NCBI RefSeq assembly: GCF_001577305.1
Contig: NZ_CP014518.1
Coordinates: forward strand, 124,001 to 188,000
DNA: 64,000 nucleotides
Source of the DNA: Sinomonas atrocyanea
GTDB lineage: Bacteria; Actinomycetota; Actinomycetes; Actinomycetales; Micrococcaceae
Direction: 5' to 3'
The notes below the pieces were generated by a model. The model searched no databases. It was not told where the DNA came from and saw nothing but the letters and a program-made list of their open reading frames with translations. The position numbers and the translations under genes were made by a program. Shown here piece after piece: positions 40,388 through 48,595 of this stretch (positions are counted from its first letter, which is position 1; the number at the start of each line of letters is the position of its first letter).

Positions 40388-41833
40388 TCAGAACGTGGGT
40401 GCGCCTTCCGTCGGCGGGGCCACGGCATCTGCCGCTGCTGCCGCTGCAGGCTTGATGTTCTGGTTGACGTGGAAGAAGTTGTCCGGGTCGTACGTTGCCT
40501 TCACCGCGGACAGCCGGGCGTAGTTCCCGGCGTAGTTGGCCTCGATCCTGGACTGGTCGTCCGTGTCCTGGAAGTTGATGTAGCCGCCGGGCTCTGAGTA
40601 CTCGTGGAGGGCGGACCAGTAGTCGCGGACCCAAGAGATGTTCTGGCTGTTCTCCGAGGGGTCGGGCCACTGCCCGGCGATGACGGGAGCGAACCGGACG
40701 TCGCGGTAGGGGAAGGCCGTGGCATCGGGGGCGACGCGTTGCACCGCGCCGTCGATGGGGTAGAAGTGGTTGGCCGAGTGCACGGTGGGGATGCCGGCGG
40801 AGTGCTCGACCGCCACGCGGAGCGCGTCGTCGCTGAGCGTACGGAGGAAGTCCGCCTTCCAGTAGCCCTGGAGCCCGGGGACCCCGCTGAGGCCGTCGAA
40901 CATGATGTTGAGGGCCGGATACGGCAGCGGCGCAAACATGGAACCGAGTACCGGTCCAGCGTCGAGCAGGGGCTGCCAGTGGGCCGGTCCGGCGTCGACG
41001 TCGCCCGTCCACATGCCGGCAACCACTGCGACCGGCCTGCCGTGCCACTCCTCCGGGAGGAACGGGACCGGCGGGCCCTGGTGGAAACCGAGGAAGGCGC
41101 CCATCTCCTCCGGCTCGTCGGCGAGCCACTCGCGGTACGAGGCGCCGATATCGGCCCCGAGTGCCGCGTCGTAGAAGATGAGCCCCACGTGGACCATATC
41201 GACCGGATGCAGCCGGAACTCGAACGAGGTCACGGCCCCGAAGTTCCCGCTGCCGCCGCGCAGGGCCCAGAACAGGTCTGTGTTCGCCGTCTCGCTGGCA
41301 GTCACGAAGGTGCCATCGGCGAGGACGACGTCTGCTGAGATCAGGTTGTCGCACGAGAGTCCGTGCTTCCGGGCCAGGTAGCCGATCCCGCCCCCCAGAG
41401 TCAGGCCGGCGACGCCGGTCGTGCCGATGATGCCACCCGTGCTCGCGAGGCCGAACGCGTGGGTCGCGTGATTGAAGTCGGCCCAAGTCGCGCCCGCCTC
41501 GACGCGGGCCGTCCTCGCCGCGGGGTCGACCCGGACTCCGCGGCGGGCCGAGAAGTCGAGGACGAGCCCGCCGTCGACCGTCCCGAAACCCGGCGCGCTG
41601 TGGCCGCCGCCCCGGAGGGCAACGTCGATGCCGAGCCCGTGGGCGAACCGGACGGCCGCCATGACGTCGGCGACCTGAGACACCCGCAGGATCGCGGCGG
41701 GCCGCCGGTCCACCATGCCGTTGAAGACGTGGCGCGCCACCTCGTACTCGGGATCATCGTCCTCTACGACCTGGCCGCGGACCTGGCCGCGGAGAACATC
41801 GAAGCGCTCGGTACCCATGGCTGGCTCCAGCAC
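40388..41833 (-). CDS. FAD-linked oxidase with berberine-bridge C-terminus
   Basis: This 481-residue flavoprotein has a PCMH-type FAD domain with the covalent-FAD histidine in VALRGGGHSAPGFG, VLDFSARRGVRVDP, LTLGGGIGYLARKHGLSCDN and a C-terminal BBE motif (NYARLSAVKATYDPDNFFHV). Members oxidise sugars, alkaloids or phenolics with O2. Where bicovalent members have G-T-C, this reads GIIGTTGVAG, so FAD is probably attached through histidine only. Start is GTG 41833 or ATG 41818. It stands alone with no signal peptide. Confidence 0.87.
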   Translation of the reverse strand: MLEPAMGTERFDVLRGQVRGQVVEDDDPEYEVARHVFNGMVDRRPAAILRVSQVADVMAAVRFAHGLGIDVALRGGGHSAPGFGTVDGGLVLDFSARRGVRVDPAARTARVEAGATWADFNHATHAFGLASTGGIIGTTGVAGLTLGGGIGYLARKHGLSCDNLISADVVLADGTFVTASETANTDLFWALRGGSGNFGAVTSFEFRLHPVDMVHVGLIFYDAALGADIGASYREWLADEPEEMGAFLGFHQGPPVPFLPEEWHGRPVAVVAGMWTGDVDAGPAHWQPLLDAGPVLGSMFAPLPYPALNIMFDGLSGVPGLQGYWKADFLRTLSDDALRVAVEHSAGIPTVHSANHFYPIDGAVQRVAPDATAFPYRDVRFAPVIAGQWPDPSENSQNISWVRDYWSALHEYSEPGGYINFQDTDDQSRIEANYAGNYARLSAVKATYDPDNFFHVNQNIKPAAAAAADAVAPPTEGAPTF

Positions 41834-41923
41834 GTTGACGAGACCGAGGGCGGACCGCGCCGTGCGAAACCCAGCCAGAGCGATCCGATGACCTCTCCGG
41901 TCTACGCTCCCTCCCCGGGCAGG

Positions 41924-42457
41924 TCAAGAGGCCATGCGAGCGGGCCGCGCGACGCGCCGGGCCAAGGCGTCCGCGTGTCCGACGATTGTCTCAATCGGCT
42001 CGTCGAAGCCCACCGTGATCCCGTCCTCATCGTCCCCGAGGGGCTCGAGCGCGGCATACTGGCTCTCCACGAGCGAGGCCGGCATGTAGTGGCCCTCCCG
42101 GGCCTCGACTCGGGCGCGGACCACCTCGGCGGACCCGGCCAGGTGCAGGAACCTGACCGGCCACGCGTACTCGCGCAGGGTGTCCCGGTAGGCCCGGCGC
42201 AGGGCGGAGCAGCTCATCACCGCTCCGTCCCTGCGCTCGGCCAGCCACGTCCCGACGGCGGCGAGCCATGGTGCGCGGTCGGCGTCGTCCAGCGCCACCC
42301 CGGACTGCATCTTCGCGACGTTCGCCGCGGGATGCAGATCGTCTGCGTCGCCGAACGGGACGCCGAGGTGGGCGGCCAGGGCCTGGCCCGCCGTGGTCTT
42401 GCCGGCGCCCGAGACGCCCATCACGACCCAGAGGCCGGGGCCGGGGAGGTGCTCCAT
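41924..42457 (-). CDS. gntK: gluconokinase
   Basis: This 177-residue P-loop kinase makes 6-phosphogluconate from gluconate. VVMGVSGAGKTTAG (Walker A, residues 14-21) is followed by PFGDADDLHPAANVAKMQSG, the family's substrate loop, then SCSALRRAYRDTLR and GHYMPASLVESQYAALEPL. ATG 42457 is close to the permease stop (42459), so both genes form one leftward operon. Length is normal for the short GntK family. Confidence 0.94.
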   Translation of the reverse strand: MEHLPGPGLWVVMGVSGAGKTTAGQALAAHLGVPFGDADDLHPAANVAKMQSGVALDDADRAPWLAAVGTWLAERRDGAVMSCSALRRAYRDTLREYAWPVRFLHLAGSAEVVRARVEAREGHYMPASLVESQYAALEPLGDDEDGITVGFDEPIETIVGHADALARRVARPARMAS

Positions 42458-42458
42458 G

Positions 42459-43880
42459 TCAGGCCTTGAGCTCGGAGGCCTCGAGCGCACCTTCGCGGTC
42501 CACGTAGCCGTAGAGCTCGGGAAGGATGAACTTCGCGGACAGGAGGCCGATGAGCGAGAGGACGGACACCGCGACCGTGGCACCGACCTTGCCCCAGGAC
42601 GCCGTCATGAGCGGGAAGACGAACGCGCCGAAGAACGAGGCGGCCTTCACGAACACGTAGCCGAACCCCGAGGCGGTGGCACGGAAGCGGGCCGGCGCGA
42701 CCATGGACACGACCGTCATGCCGTTCGACGCGGCCCAGTAGTGGCCCCACATGAGCACGCACGCGCCCAGGACGATCAGCCACTGGATGTTCGCCCCCAG
42801 TGCGGCGGCACCGATCAGGAGGCCGACGAAGGCGAGGCCGAAGCCCCACATGGACACGCCGCGGTGGCCGATCTTGGTGATCATGATCGGCGCCACGAGG
42901 CCCGAGATGGTAGCAAGCACGTAGATGCCGGCCGTGACGAAGTTGGTGCCCGTGATGTTCGCCGCGGCGCCGCCGCCCACCACGCCCACGCCGGCGCTGA
43001 CGAGGATGACGGGGAGGTAGAAGCCGAAGGCCGTGAACTCGGCGCCCTGGCAGGCGTTCGAGATCCATCCGAAGATGGTCGCGCGGCGCCGGGTCCGGTC
43101 GGCCCAGGTGACCCGCAGGAAGTCGCCGACCTTGGGCCGCTCGATCACGACGTCCTCGTTCGGGAGCATGTCGAGCGGCTCGTCGAAGAGGCGCAGCGAG
43201 ACTTCCTTGGCCTTGGTGAACTTGCCCCGCTGGATGAGCGAGAGCGGGGTCTCGGGCAGGTCGAGCCGGGCCAGCAGCAGGATGAAGGCGGGGATCGCAC
43301 CGATCGCGAGGGCCACGCGCCAGAGCACCGCGTGGTCCATGCCGGTCATGTACATGACGGTGATGACCACGATCGAGAAGACCTCGCCGAGGCCGAACAT
43401 GAACTGCCACCGGCTGCCCATGACCTCGCGGGACCCCTTCGACATCGACTCCATGATGTAGGCGTAGCCGTTGGAGATGTCGGACCCGAGCGGGATGCCG
43501 ATGAGGATGCGCAGGATGATCAGGTCCCAGACGTTCTGGGAGAACCCCTGCGCGATCGCGAGCACGATGAACAGGACCATCGTGAGGACGAAGACCCGCT
43601 TGCGCCCCAGTCTGTCCGCGACGTAGCCGCCCAGCAGGGCGCCCACGAGCGCGCCGCCCTGCACGCCGGCGGTGACGAGGCCGAGCTGCGCGACGGTGGG
43701 GTGGTACTCGGCGCTGATGAAGACGAGGACGAAGGAGATCGCGTAGAGGTCCCACGCCTCGATGAGGATCGTGGCGATCATCATCCAGCCGCCGCGGCGA
43801 CTGGATGCCGTGCCGTTCTTGTTGAGCAGGACGTCGGTTGCCTGGTCGGACAACCGCCTGATTGTCGTTTGGTCCATCAT
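42459..43880 (-). CDS. MFS transporter, sugar porter type, likely gluconate importer
   Basis: This 473-residue carrier has twelve hydrophobic segments and major-facilitator motifs: GGYVADRLGRKRVFVLTMVL between TM2 and TM3, RILIGIPLGSDISNGYAYIM and LPETPLSLIQRGKF before the central loop. It belongs to the metabolite:H+ symporter/sugar porter side of the family. Gluconate is the likely substrate because gntK overlaps its end and a GntR-type gene is divergent. Starts at ATG 43880 or 43877, behind CGAGGGAGACC. Confidence 0.87.
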   Translation of the reverse strand: MMDQTTIRRLSDQATDVLLNKNGTASSRRGGWMMIATILIEAWDLYAISFVLVFISAEYHPTVAQLGLVTAGVQGGALVGALLGGYVADRLGRKRVFVLTMVLFIVLAIAQGFSQNVWDLIILRILIGIPLGSDISNGYAYIMESMSKGSREVMGSRWQFMFGLGEVFSIVVITVMYMTGMDHAVLWRVALAIGAIPAFILLLARLDLPETPLSLIQRGKFTKAKEVSLRLFDEPLDMLPNEDVVIERPKVGDFLRVTWADRTRRRATIFGWISNACQGAEFTAFGFYLPVILVSAGVGVVGGGAAANITGTNFVTAGIYVLATISGLVAPIMITKIGHRGVSMWGFGLAFVGLLIGAAALGANIQWLIVLGACVLMWGHYWAASNGMTVVSMVAPARFRATASGFGYVFVKAASFFGAFVFPLMTASWGKVGATVAVSVLSLIGLLSAKFILPELYGYVDREGALEASELKA

Positions 43881-43993
43881 GGTCTCCCTCGCTGGGAGTC
43901 CCGGTGCGCGGCACTGGCCGGCGCGGCCGCATGAGCTGACGCCATAGTCACTCCCGATGGTGTTTACATCTGTTCTTTGCCGTTCCGGCAAGG

Positions 43994-44010
43994 TTTAGAT
44001 CATATCTAAA
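43994..44010. promoter_or_regulatory. GntR-type operator palindrome
   Basis: TTTAGATCATATCTAAA is a perfect inverted repeat with a 3-base centre. It lies in the 199-bp divergent gap between the MFS gene and the GntR gene, 114 bp before the carrier start and 70 bp before the regulator start. It is AT-rich in GC-rich surroundings and should be the site for the adjacent regulator. Confidence 0.78.
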
Positions 44011-44079
44011 GACGTGACTTCTGCAACAGCTATGATGTGGGAGTCCCCGATGACGGGATCGCGACCCGGAAGGAGGCCC

Positions 44080-44847
44080 ATGGCAGGCACCGGTTCGCCG
44101 CGTCCGGCGGGGCCCTCTGCACCGGGTGGCCTCCATACGAAGCTCGTGGAGAGCCTCGGCTCGGCGGTCGCCGAGGGGACCCTCGCCGAGGGCAGCGTGA
44201 TCCAGATCGAGGAGCTCGAGGAGCGCTACGCCGTCTCCCGCTCCGTGGTCCGCGAGGCGCTCAGGGTCCTGGCTGCCATGGGCCTCGTGGCCATGCGCCG
44301 CCGGCTGGGCATCCAGATCCTCCCCGCCAGCGAGTGGAACGTCTTCGCACCCCAGGTGATCCAGTGGCGGCTCGCCTCGGCGGGCCGCTTCGCCCAGCTG
44401 CGCTCGCTCACCGAGCTGCGCGGCGCCGTCGAGCCGGAGGCGGCCCGCCTGGCTGCGACCCGCGCCGGCGAGCACGAGACCGCGGAGCTCCTCGAACTCG
44501 CGGGCGAGCTCTGGGCCGCGGGCCAGAGCGCGGACGCGGAACGATTCCTGCGCGTGGACACCGAGTTCCACCGCTTCATCCTCGCGGCCTCGGGCAACGA
44601 GATGTTCGCCGCGCTGCACCCCAGCGTCGCCGAGGTCCTCGCCGGGCGCACCCACTTCGGCCTCATGCCCTCGCGCCCTCACCCGGACGCGCTCCAGCTC
44701 CACATGGACGTGGCCGCCGCGATCCAGCGCTCGGACCCCGACGCCGCCCACGCCGCCATGCGGGCCATCATGACGCGCACCATGGCGGAGCTCAGCGAGC
44801 TCCACGCCCCGGGCGGCACGCCGTCCCCCGGTGCCCTGCCGGCATGA
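44080..44847 (+). CDS. GntR/FadR-family transcriptional regulator (FCD domain)
   Basis: The 255-residue protein has a winged helix (IQIEELEERYAVSRSVVREA, LRVLAAMGLVAMRRRLGIQI) and an FCD all-helical effector domain. FRVDTEFHRFILAASGNEMF-like residues (VDTEFHRF, LHMDVAAAI) supply metal or acid-binding Asp/His. FadR-type regulators in this setting repress gluconate uptake until gluconate or its phosphate binds. ATG 44080 was chosen over upstream ATGs because AAGGAGG lies 5 bases before it. The stop overlaps the dehydrogenase-like gene (ATGA). Confidence 0.88.
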   Translation: MAGTGSPRPAGPSAPGGLHTKLVESLGSAVAEGTLAEGSVIQIEELEERYAVSRSVVREALRVLAAMGLVAMRRRLGIQILPASEWNVFAPQVIQWRLASAGRFAQLRSLTELRGAVEPEAARLAATRAGEHETAELLELAGELWAAGQSADAERFLRVDTEFHRFILAASGNEMFAALHPSVAEVLAGRTHFGLMPSRPHPDALQLHMDVAAAIQRSDPDAAHAAMRAIMTRTMAELSELHAPGGTPSPGALPA

Positions 44848-45848
44848 GGACCGTCGACGTCGCGATCACGGGCTACGGCCGGATAGGCCGTGAGATCGCC
44901 GGAATGCTGCAGGCCCGCACCGCGGCCTACCGGGAGCGCCATGGCGTCCTCGTGCGGATCACCGGCGTCTGCGGCTCGGCTGCCGGGCTCGTCGATCCCG
45001 CGGGCCTCGCGCCCGAACGGCTCGCCGCCCGCGGCAGCTTCGTGCCGGGCCTCACCGGCGACGCCTTCCTCGAGGCCGTCCGCGCCGACGTGTTGATCGA
45101 GGCCGGCCCCAGCGACTACCGCACCGGTGGGCCGGCCCTGGGCTACCTCCGCTGGGCCCTCGGCCGCGGCCTCGATGTCATCGCGGTGTCCAAGGGCGCC
45201 CTCGTCCTGGACCTGCGCGGGCTCCTCCGCCTCGCCGCCGGCCACGGAGGGAGCCTGCGCTTCAGCGGAGCGGCCGCCTCCGCGCTGCCCACGGTGGACC
45301 TCCTGGCGCACAGTCTGGCCGGTGCCACGCTCGAGGGTTTCGAGGCGGTGCTGACCGGCACCACGACCTTCGTCCTCGACCAGATGGCCACCGCCGGCCT
45401 CGGCCTCGCGGACGCCGTGGCGCTCGCCCAGGCGCGCGGCATCGCCGAGCCGGACCCGAACTTCGACCTCGACGGCTGGGACACCGCCGCCAAGCTGGTC
45501 ATCATCGCCAACGCCGTGCTCGATGCCGGCCTGGGACTCGACAGTCTGCCGCGGGAGGGGATCGGCGCGGTGACCCCCTGCGACATGGCGCGGTGGGCGG
45601 CGCAGGGCCTCGCGCCGCGCCTCGTCGGCTTCGTCGAGCACGACGGCGGGGGGTTCCGGGCCGGCGTCGAGCTTCGCCTCTACGGGCAGGACCACCCGTT
45701 CGCCCAGCTCCGCGGGAGCATGAAGGGCCTTCGCGCGGTCACCGAGGAGATGGGCGCCCTGACGGTGACCGGGGGAGCGTCGGACCCGCGCGCCACCGCC
45801 GCCGCCGCGCTGAAGGACATCGAGCACGCGGTGGCCGCGCGCCAGTGA
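44844..45848 (+). CDS. homoserine dehydrogenase-like NAD(P)-binding protein
   Basis: This 334-residue protein has a Rossmann fold (VDVAITGYGRIGREIAGMLQ), GGPALGYLRWALGRGLDVIAV with SKGALV, and the homoserine-dehydrogenase catalytic region VLTGTTTFVLDQMA, AEPDPNFDLDGWDTAAKLVI. That last stretch matches EADPxxDxxGxDAAxK of true homoserine dehydrogenase. There is no C-terminal ACT domain. Translational coupling to a GntR gene is odd for threonine/methionine synthesis. It may act on a different 4-carbon or sugar-derived hydroxy compound. Confidence 0.78.
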   Translation: MRTVDVAITGYGRIGREIAGMLQARTAAYRERHGVLVRITGVCGSAAGLVDPAGLAPERLAARGSFVPGLTGDAFLEAVRADVLIEAGPSDYRTGGPALGYLRWALGRGLDVIAVSKGALVLDLRGLLRLAAGHGGSLRFSGAAASALPTVDLLAHSLAGATLEGFEAVLTGTTTFVLDQMATAGLGLADAVALAQARGIAEPDPNFDLDGWDTAAKLVIIANAVLDAGLGLDSLPREGIGAVTPCDMARWAAQGLAPRLVGFVEHDGGGFRAGVELRLYGQDHPFAQLRGSMKGLRAVTEEMGALTVTGGASDPRATAAAALKDIEHAVAARQ

Positions 45849-45858
45849 CCAGCGGCGT

Positions 45859-45898
45859 GACGACCGCGAGGGGACTGCTCGCGACCTCGGTGGTCGTC
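45859..45898. terminator. imperfect hairpin between convergent genes
   Basis: GACGACCGCGAGG (45859-45871) can pair imperfectly with CCTCGGTGGTCGTC (45885-45898) across about 13 bases. It lies between the dehydrogenase-like gene and the leftward small gene. Weak evidence, mainly positional. Confidence 0.4.
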
Positions 45899-45910
45899 CC
45901 CGCCTAGCAC

Positions 45911-46102
45911 TCAGAAGAGAGTGGGCGCGTCCTGCTCGTCGGTGTCCTCCTCGGCCGTCCAGGGCTCGCCGAGGTCCGCCAGCGCCTCCTCGATGGACGT
46001 CTGGCCCTCGAGTTCCTCATCCGTGGCCACTCCAAGACCGTAGAGGCCCGCGGGCCAGATTCGGCCGAGGCACGCGGTCGACGCGGCTAGGGTTGGCCCC
46101 AT
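45911..46102 (-). CDS. small acidic hypothetical protein
   Basis: No family recognised. From ATG 46102 the product has 63 residues, with an acidic tail (EEALADLGEPWTAEEDTDEQ and ending DAPTLF). A GTG inside would give a 39-residue acidic peptide. The longer frame to 46660 runs antisense to the kinase gene and is a shadow. Short acidic proteins of this type with a hydrophobic C-terminus occur in Micrococcaceae, but no function can be given. Confidence 0.45.
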   Translation of the reverse strand: MGPTLAASTACLGRIWPAGLYGLGVATDEELEGQTSIEEALADLGEPWTAEEDTDEQDAPTLF

Positions 46103-46147
46103 GGACCTGCTCGAGTCCGAATCTGCTGCCGCGGCGGGGGACCGCCC

Positions 46148-46792
46148 GTGACCCTCGACGCGCTCGCCCGCCGCGCCGCCTCCCTCGTCCCCGAGGAAGG
46201 CGGCCGGGCCATCCTGGGCATCTGCGGCGAGCCCGGGGCGGGCAAGACCACGCTCGCCGAGCAGATCCTCGAGCGCCTGCGCTCTGCACACGGCGCAGAC
46301 TGGGCGGCGCACGTGCCCATGGACGGGTTCCACCTCGCCGACGTCCAGCTCGCGCGCCTCGGGCTCCTGGACCGCAAGGGCGCGCCCGAGACCTTCGACG
46401 CCGACGGGTATGCCGCTCTGCTCGGCAGGATCGCCTCGGGCGCCGGGTCCGTGGTCTACGCACCGGGGTTCGAGCGCCGGCTCGAGCAGCCCCTCGCCGC
46501 CGCCATCGCGGTCCCCCCGGAAGCACGCCTGATCATCACGGAGGGCAACTACCTCCTCCTGGGGGAGGCGCCGTGGGCGGCTGCCCGGGCGCGGCTGCGG
46601 GAGGTCTGGTACCTCGACGCCGAACCCGTCACCCGGGTGGACCGCCTCATCCGCCGGCACATCGAGTTCGGCAAGGACCCGGAACGGGCCCGCGAATGGG
46701 TGCTCCGATCCGACGAGGCCAATGCGCGCCTGATCAGGGCGGGCCGGGACAGCGCGGACTACGTCATCGCCGCGCAGGACTGTACCGACTGA
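46148..46792 (+). CDS. P-loop nucleoside/fructose-type kinase (uridine kinase/PanK-like)
   Basis: The 214-residue protein from GTG 46148 has Walker A GICGEPGAGKTTLAEQIL (residues 27-34), VPMDGFHLADVQLARLGLLD, ETFDADGYAALLGRI, VYAPGFERRLEQPLAAAIAV and IITEGNYLLLGEAPWAAARA. These are typical of the FrcK/YfdK group, related to pantothenate and uridine kinases. Members phosphorylate a nucleoside or sugar with unknown natural substrate. It precedes two palindromes and the permease gene. The GTG ribosome site is weak. Confidence 0.8.
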   Translation: MTLDALARRAASLVPEEGGRAILGICGEPGAGKTTLAEQILERLRSAHGADWAAHVPMDGFHLADVQLARLGLLDRKGAPETFDADGYAALLGRIASGAGSVVYAPGFERRLEQPLAAAIAVPPEARLIITEGNYLLLGEAPWAAARARLREVWYLDAEPVTRVDRLIRRHIEFGKDPERAREWVLRSDEANARLIRAGRDSADYVIAAQDCTD

Positions 46793-46795
46793 TTA

Positions 46796-46810
46796 TTCCG
46801 CAGTGCGGAA
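46796..46810. promoter_or_regulatory. perfect 15-bp palindrome, IclR-like operator
   Basis: TTCCGCAGTGCGGAA, a perfect inverted repeat with a single central base, just after the kinase stop. The form resembles IclR-family operators. It could also fold into a short hairpin, but an A-rich rather than T-rich tract follows on the plus strand. Confidence 0.55.
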
Positions 46811-46848
46811 ATAAAAAACCCCCTTGTGGAATCTTGGGGAGACCTCTA

Positions 46849-46866
46849 TCTTTGGTATACCAAAGA
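46849..46866. promoter_or_regulatory. perfect 18-bp palindrome, GntR-like operator
   Basis: TCTTTGGTATACCAAAGA is a perfect dyad. The TTGGTATACCAA core is typical of FadR/VanR-type GntR regulators. It lies 82 bp before the ATG of the NCS1 permease gene. Confidence 0.7.
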
Positions 46867-46947
46867 GATCGGGATCACATCCCGCCAAGGACAAGCGATC
46901 GCACCCTTCGAGCGCAGACCCCCATCCCAGACCAGAGAGTTCCCCAC

Positions 46948-48483
46948 ATGACCAGCACTTCGGACACCGCTGTCCAGCAGCTGAACATCGACGGCGAAGC
47001 GGAGGCGCCCATGGGCCACGGCACCGCCACCCTTCCGGCGGGCCTCAGCCCCCGGCTCTACAACACCGACCTCGCTCCGACCCAGCGCGCCGGGCGCAGC
47101 TGGACCGCCTACAGCATCTTCACCCTGTGGGCCAACGATGTGCACAGCCTCGGCAACTACGCCTTCGCGATCGGGCTCTTCGCCCTCGGCCTCGGCGGCT
47201 GGCAGGTCCTCGCGGCCCTCGGCGTCGGCGCAGTCCTCCTCTTCGCCCTCCTGAACCTCTCCGGCTTCATGGGCCAGAAAACCGGCGTCCCGTTCCCCGT
47301 GATGAGCCGCATCGCCTTCGGCATCCACGGCGCCCAGATCGCGGCCCTCACCCGCGGCGGGGTGGCCGTCGCCTGGTTCGGCATCCAGACGTACCTGGCC
47401 TCGGTGGTGCTGCGCGTCCTCGTGATCGCCATCTTCCCCGGCCTCAGGCCGCTCGACGACGGCTCGATCCTCGGCCTGTCCCCGCTCGGCTGGATGGCCT
47501 TCGTCTTCCTGTGGATCGTCCAGGTCGTGATCGTGTCCTACGGCATGGAGATGATCCGCAAGTACGAGGCCTTCGCCGGCCCCATCATCCTCGCCACCAT
47601 GCTCGCCCTCGCCGTCTGGATGTTCGCCAAGGCCGGCTTCTCCATCGCGTGGAGCACCGGCAAGGACCTCTCCGGCGGCGACATGTGGCTGCACATCCTC
47701 GGCGGCGGCGCCCTGTGGGTCTCGATCTACGGCACGTTCGTGCTCAACTTCTGCGACTTCACGCGCTCGGCCCGGACCAAGAAGTCGATCGTCAAGGGCA
47801 ACTTCTGGGGCATCCCGATCAACATGCTCCTCTTCGGAGCCATCAGCGTGGTCCTCGCCGGGGCCCAGTTCAAGATCGACGGGCACCTCATCGAGAGCCC
47901 CTCGGACGTGGTCGCCTCGATCCCCAATACCTTCCTCCTCGCCGCGGCGAGCACGGCCCTCCTCGTCCTGACCGTCGCGGTGAACCTCATGGCCAACTTC
48001 GTCGCCCCCACCTACGCGCTCACCAACCTCTTCCCCCGCAGGCTCAACTTCCGCAGGGCGGCCTTTGTCTCCGCCGTCATCGGCCTGCTCATCCTGCCGT
48101 GGAACCTCTACAACAACCCGGTGGTGATCGTGTACTTCCTCGGGGGCCTCGGCGCCCTGCTGGGCCCGCTGTTCGGCGTGATCATGGCCGACTACTGGCT
48201 GGTCCGCCGCGGCAAGGTCTCCGTCCCCGCCCTCTACTCCGAGGACGCCGACGGCACGTACCACTACCGCAAGGGCGTCAACCCCAAGGCCATCGCCGCC
48301 CTCGTGCCCGCCGCGGCAGTGGCCCTCGCGATCGCCTTCATCCCGGCCCTGGGCGCCCTGAGCTCGTTCTCGTGGTTCTTCGGCGCGGGGATCGCGGCCG
48401 TGAACTTCTACGCGCTGGCCGACCGGAAGCAGACCTTCGAGGACGTCGACGGCGAGGCGATCGCCGTCCCCAGCGTCCACTGA
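46948..48483 (+). CDS. NCS1-family permease (allantoin/hydantoin/cytosine type)
   Basis: This 511-residue carrier has about twelve hydrophobic segments. The N-terminal SPRLYNTDLAPTQRAGRSWT and AYSIFTLWANDVHSLGNYAF are NCS1 signatures, followed by GKQ-free MGQKTGVPFPVMSRIAFGIH, GGVAVAWFGIQTYLASVVLR and VNLMANFVAPTYALTNLFPR. The closest type by eye is the allantoin/uracil branch, not Mhp1. A hydantoin-racemase-like gene 112 bases downstream suggests allantoin or a 5-substituted hydantoin. ATG 46948 has a GAGAGTT ribosome region. Confidence 0.9.
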   Translation: MTSTSDTAVQQLNIDGEAEAPMGHGTATLPAGLSPRLYNTDLAPTQRAGRSWTAYSIFTLWANDVHSLGNYAFAIGLFALGLGGWQVLAALGVGAVLLFALLNLSGFMGQKTGVPFPVMSRIAFGIHGAQIAALTRGGVAVAWFGIQTYLASVVLRVLVIAIFPGLRPLDDGSILGLSPLGWMAFVFLWIVQVVIVSYGMEMIRKYEAFAGPIILATMLALAVWMFAKAGFSIAWSTGKDLSGGDMWLHILGGGALWVSIYGTFVLNFCDFTRSARTKKSIVKGNFWGIPINMLLFGAISVVLAGAQFKIDGHLIESPSDVVASIPNTFLLAAASTALLVLTVAVNLMANFVAPTYALTNLFPRRLNFRRAAFVSAVIGLLILPWNLYNNPVVIVYFLGGLGALLGPLFGVIMADYWLVRRGKVSVPALYSEDADGTYHYRKGVNPKAIAALVPAAAVALAIAFIPALGALSSFSWFFGAGIAAVNFYALADRKQTFEDVDGEAIAVPSVH

Positions 48484-48595
48484 CCCTTCCGGTCGTCCGC
48501 CTCCACGAGCACGACGGCGCCGGGCCGGCCCCCAGAGCTGGCCCGCCGCCGTCGTGCCTCGCCTTCCCCCAGCCAGCACCACCCAAGGACCCCCG

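Noticed and set aside
46796..46815. TTCCGCAGTGCGGAA as a rho-independent terminator of the kinase gene
   Set aside because: The stem is only 7 bp and is followed by an A-rich tract, not a T-run, on the plus strand. An operator role fits better.
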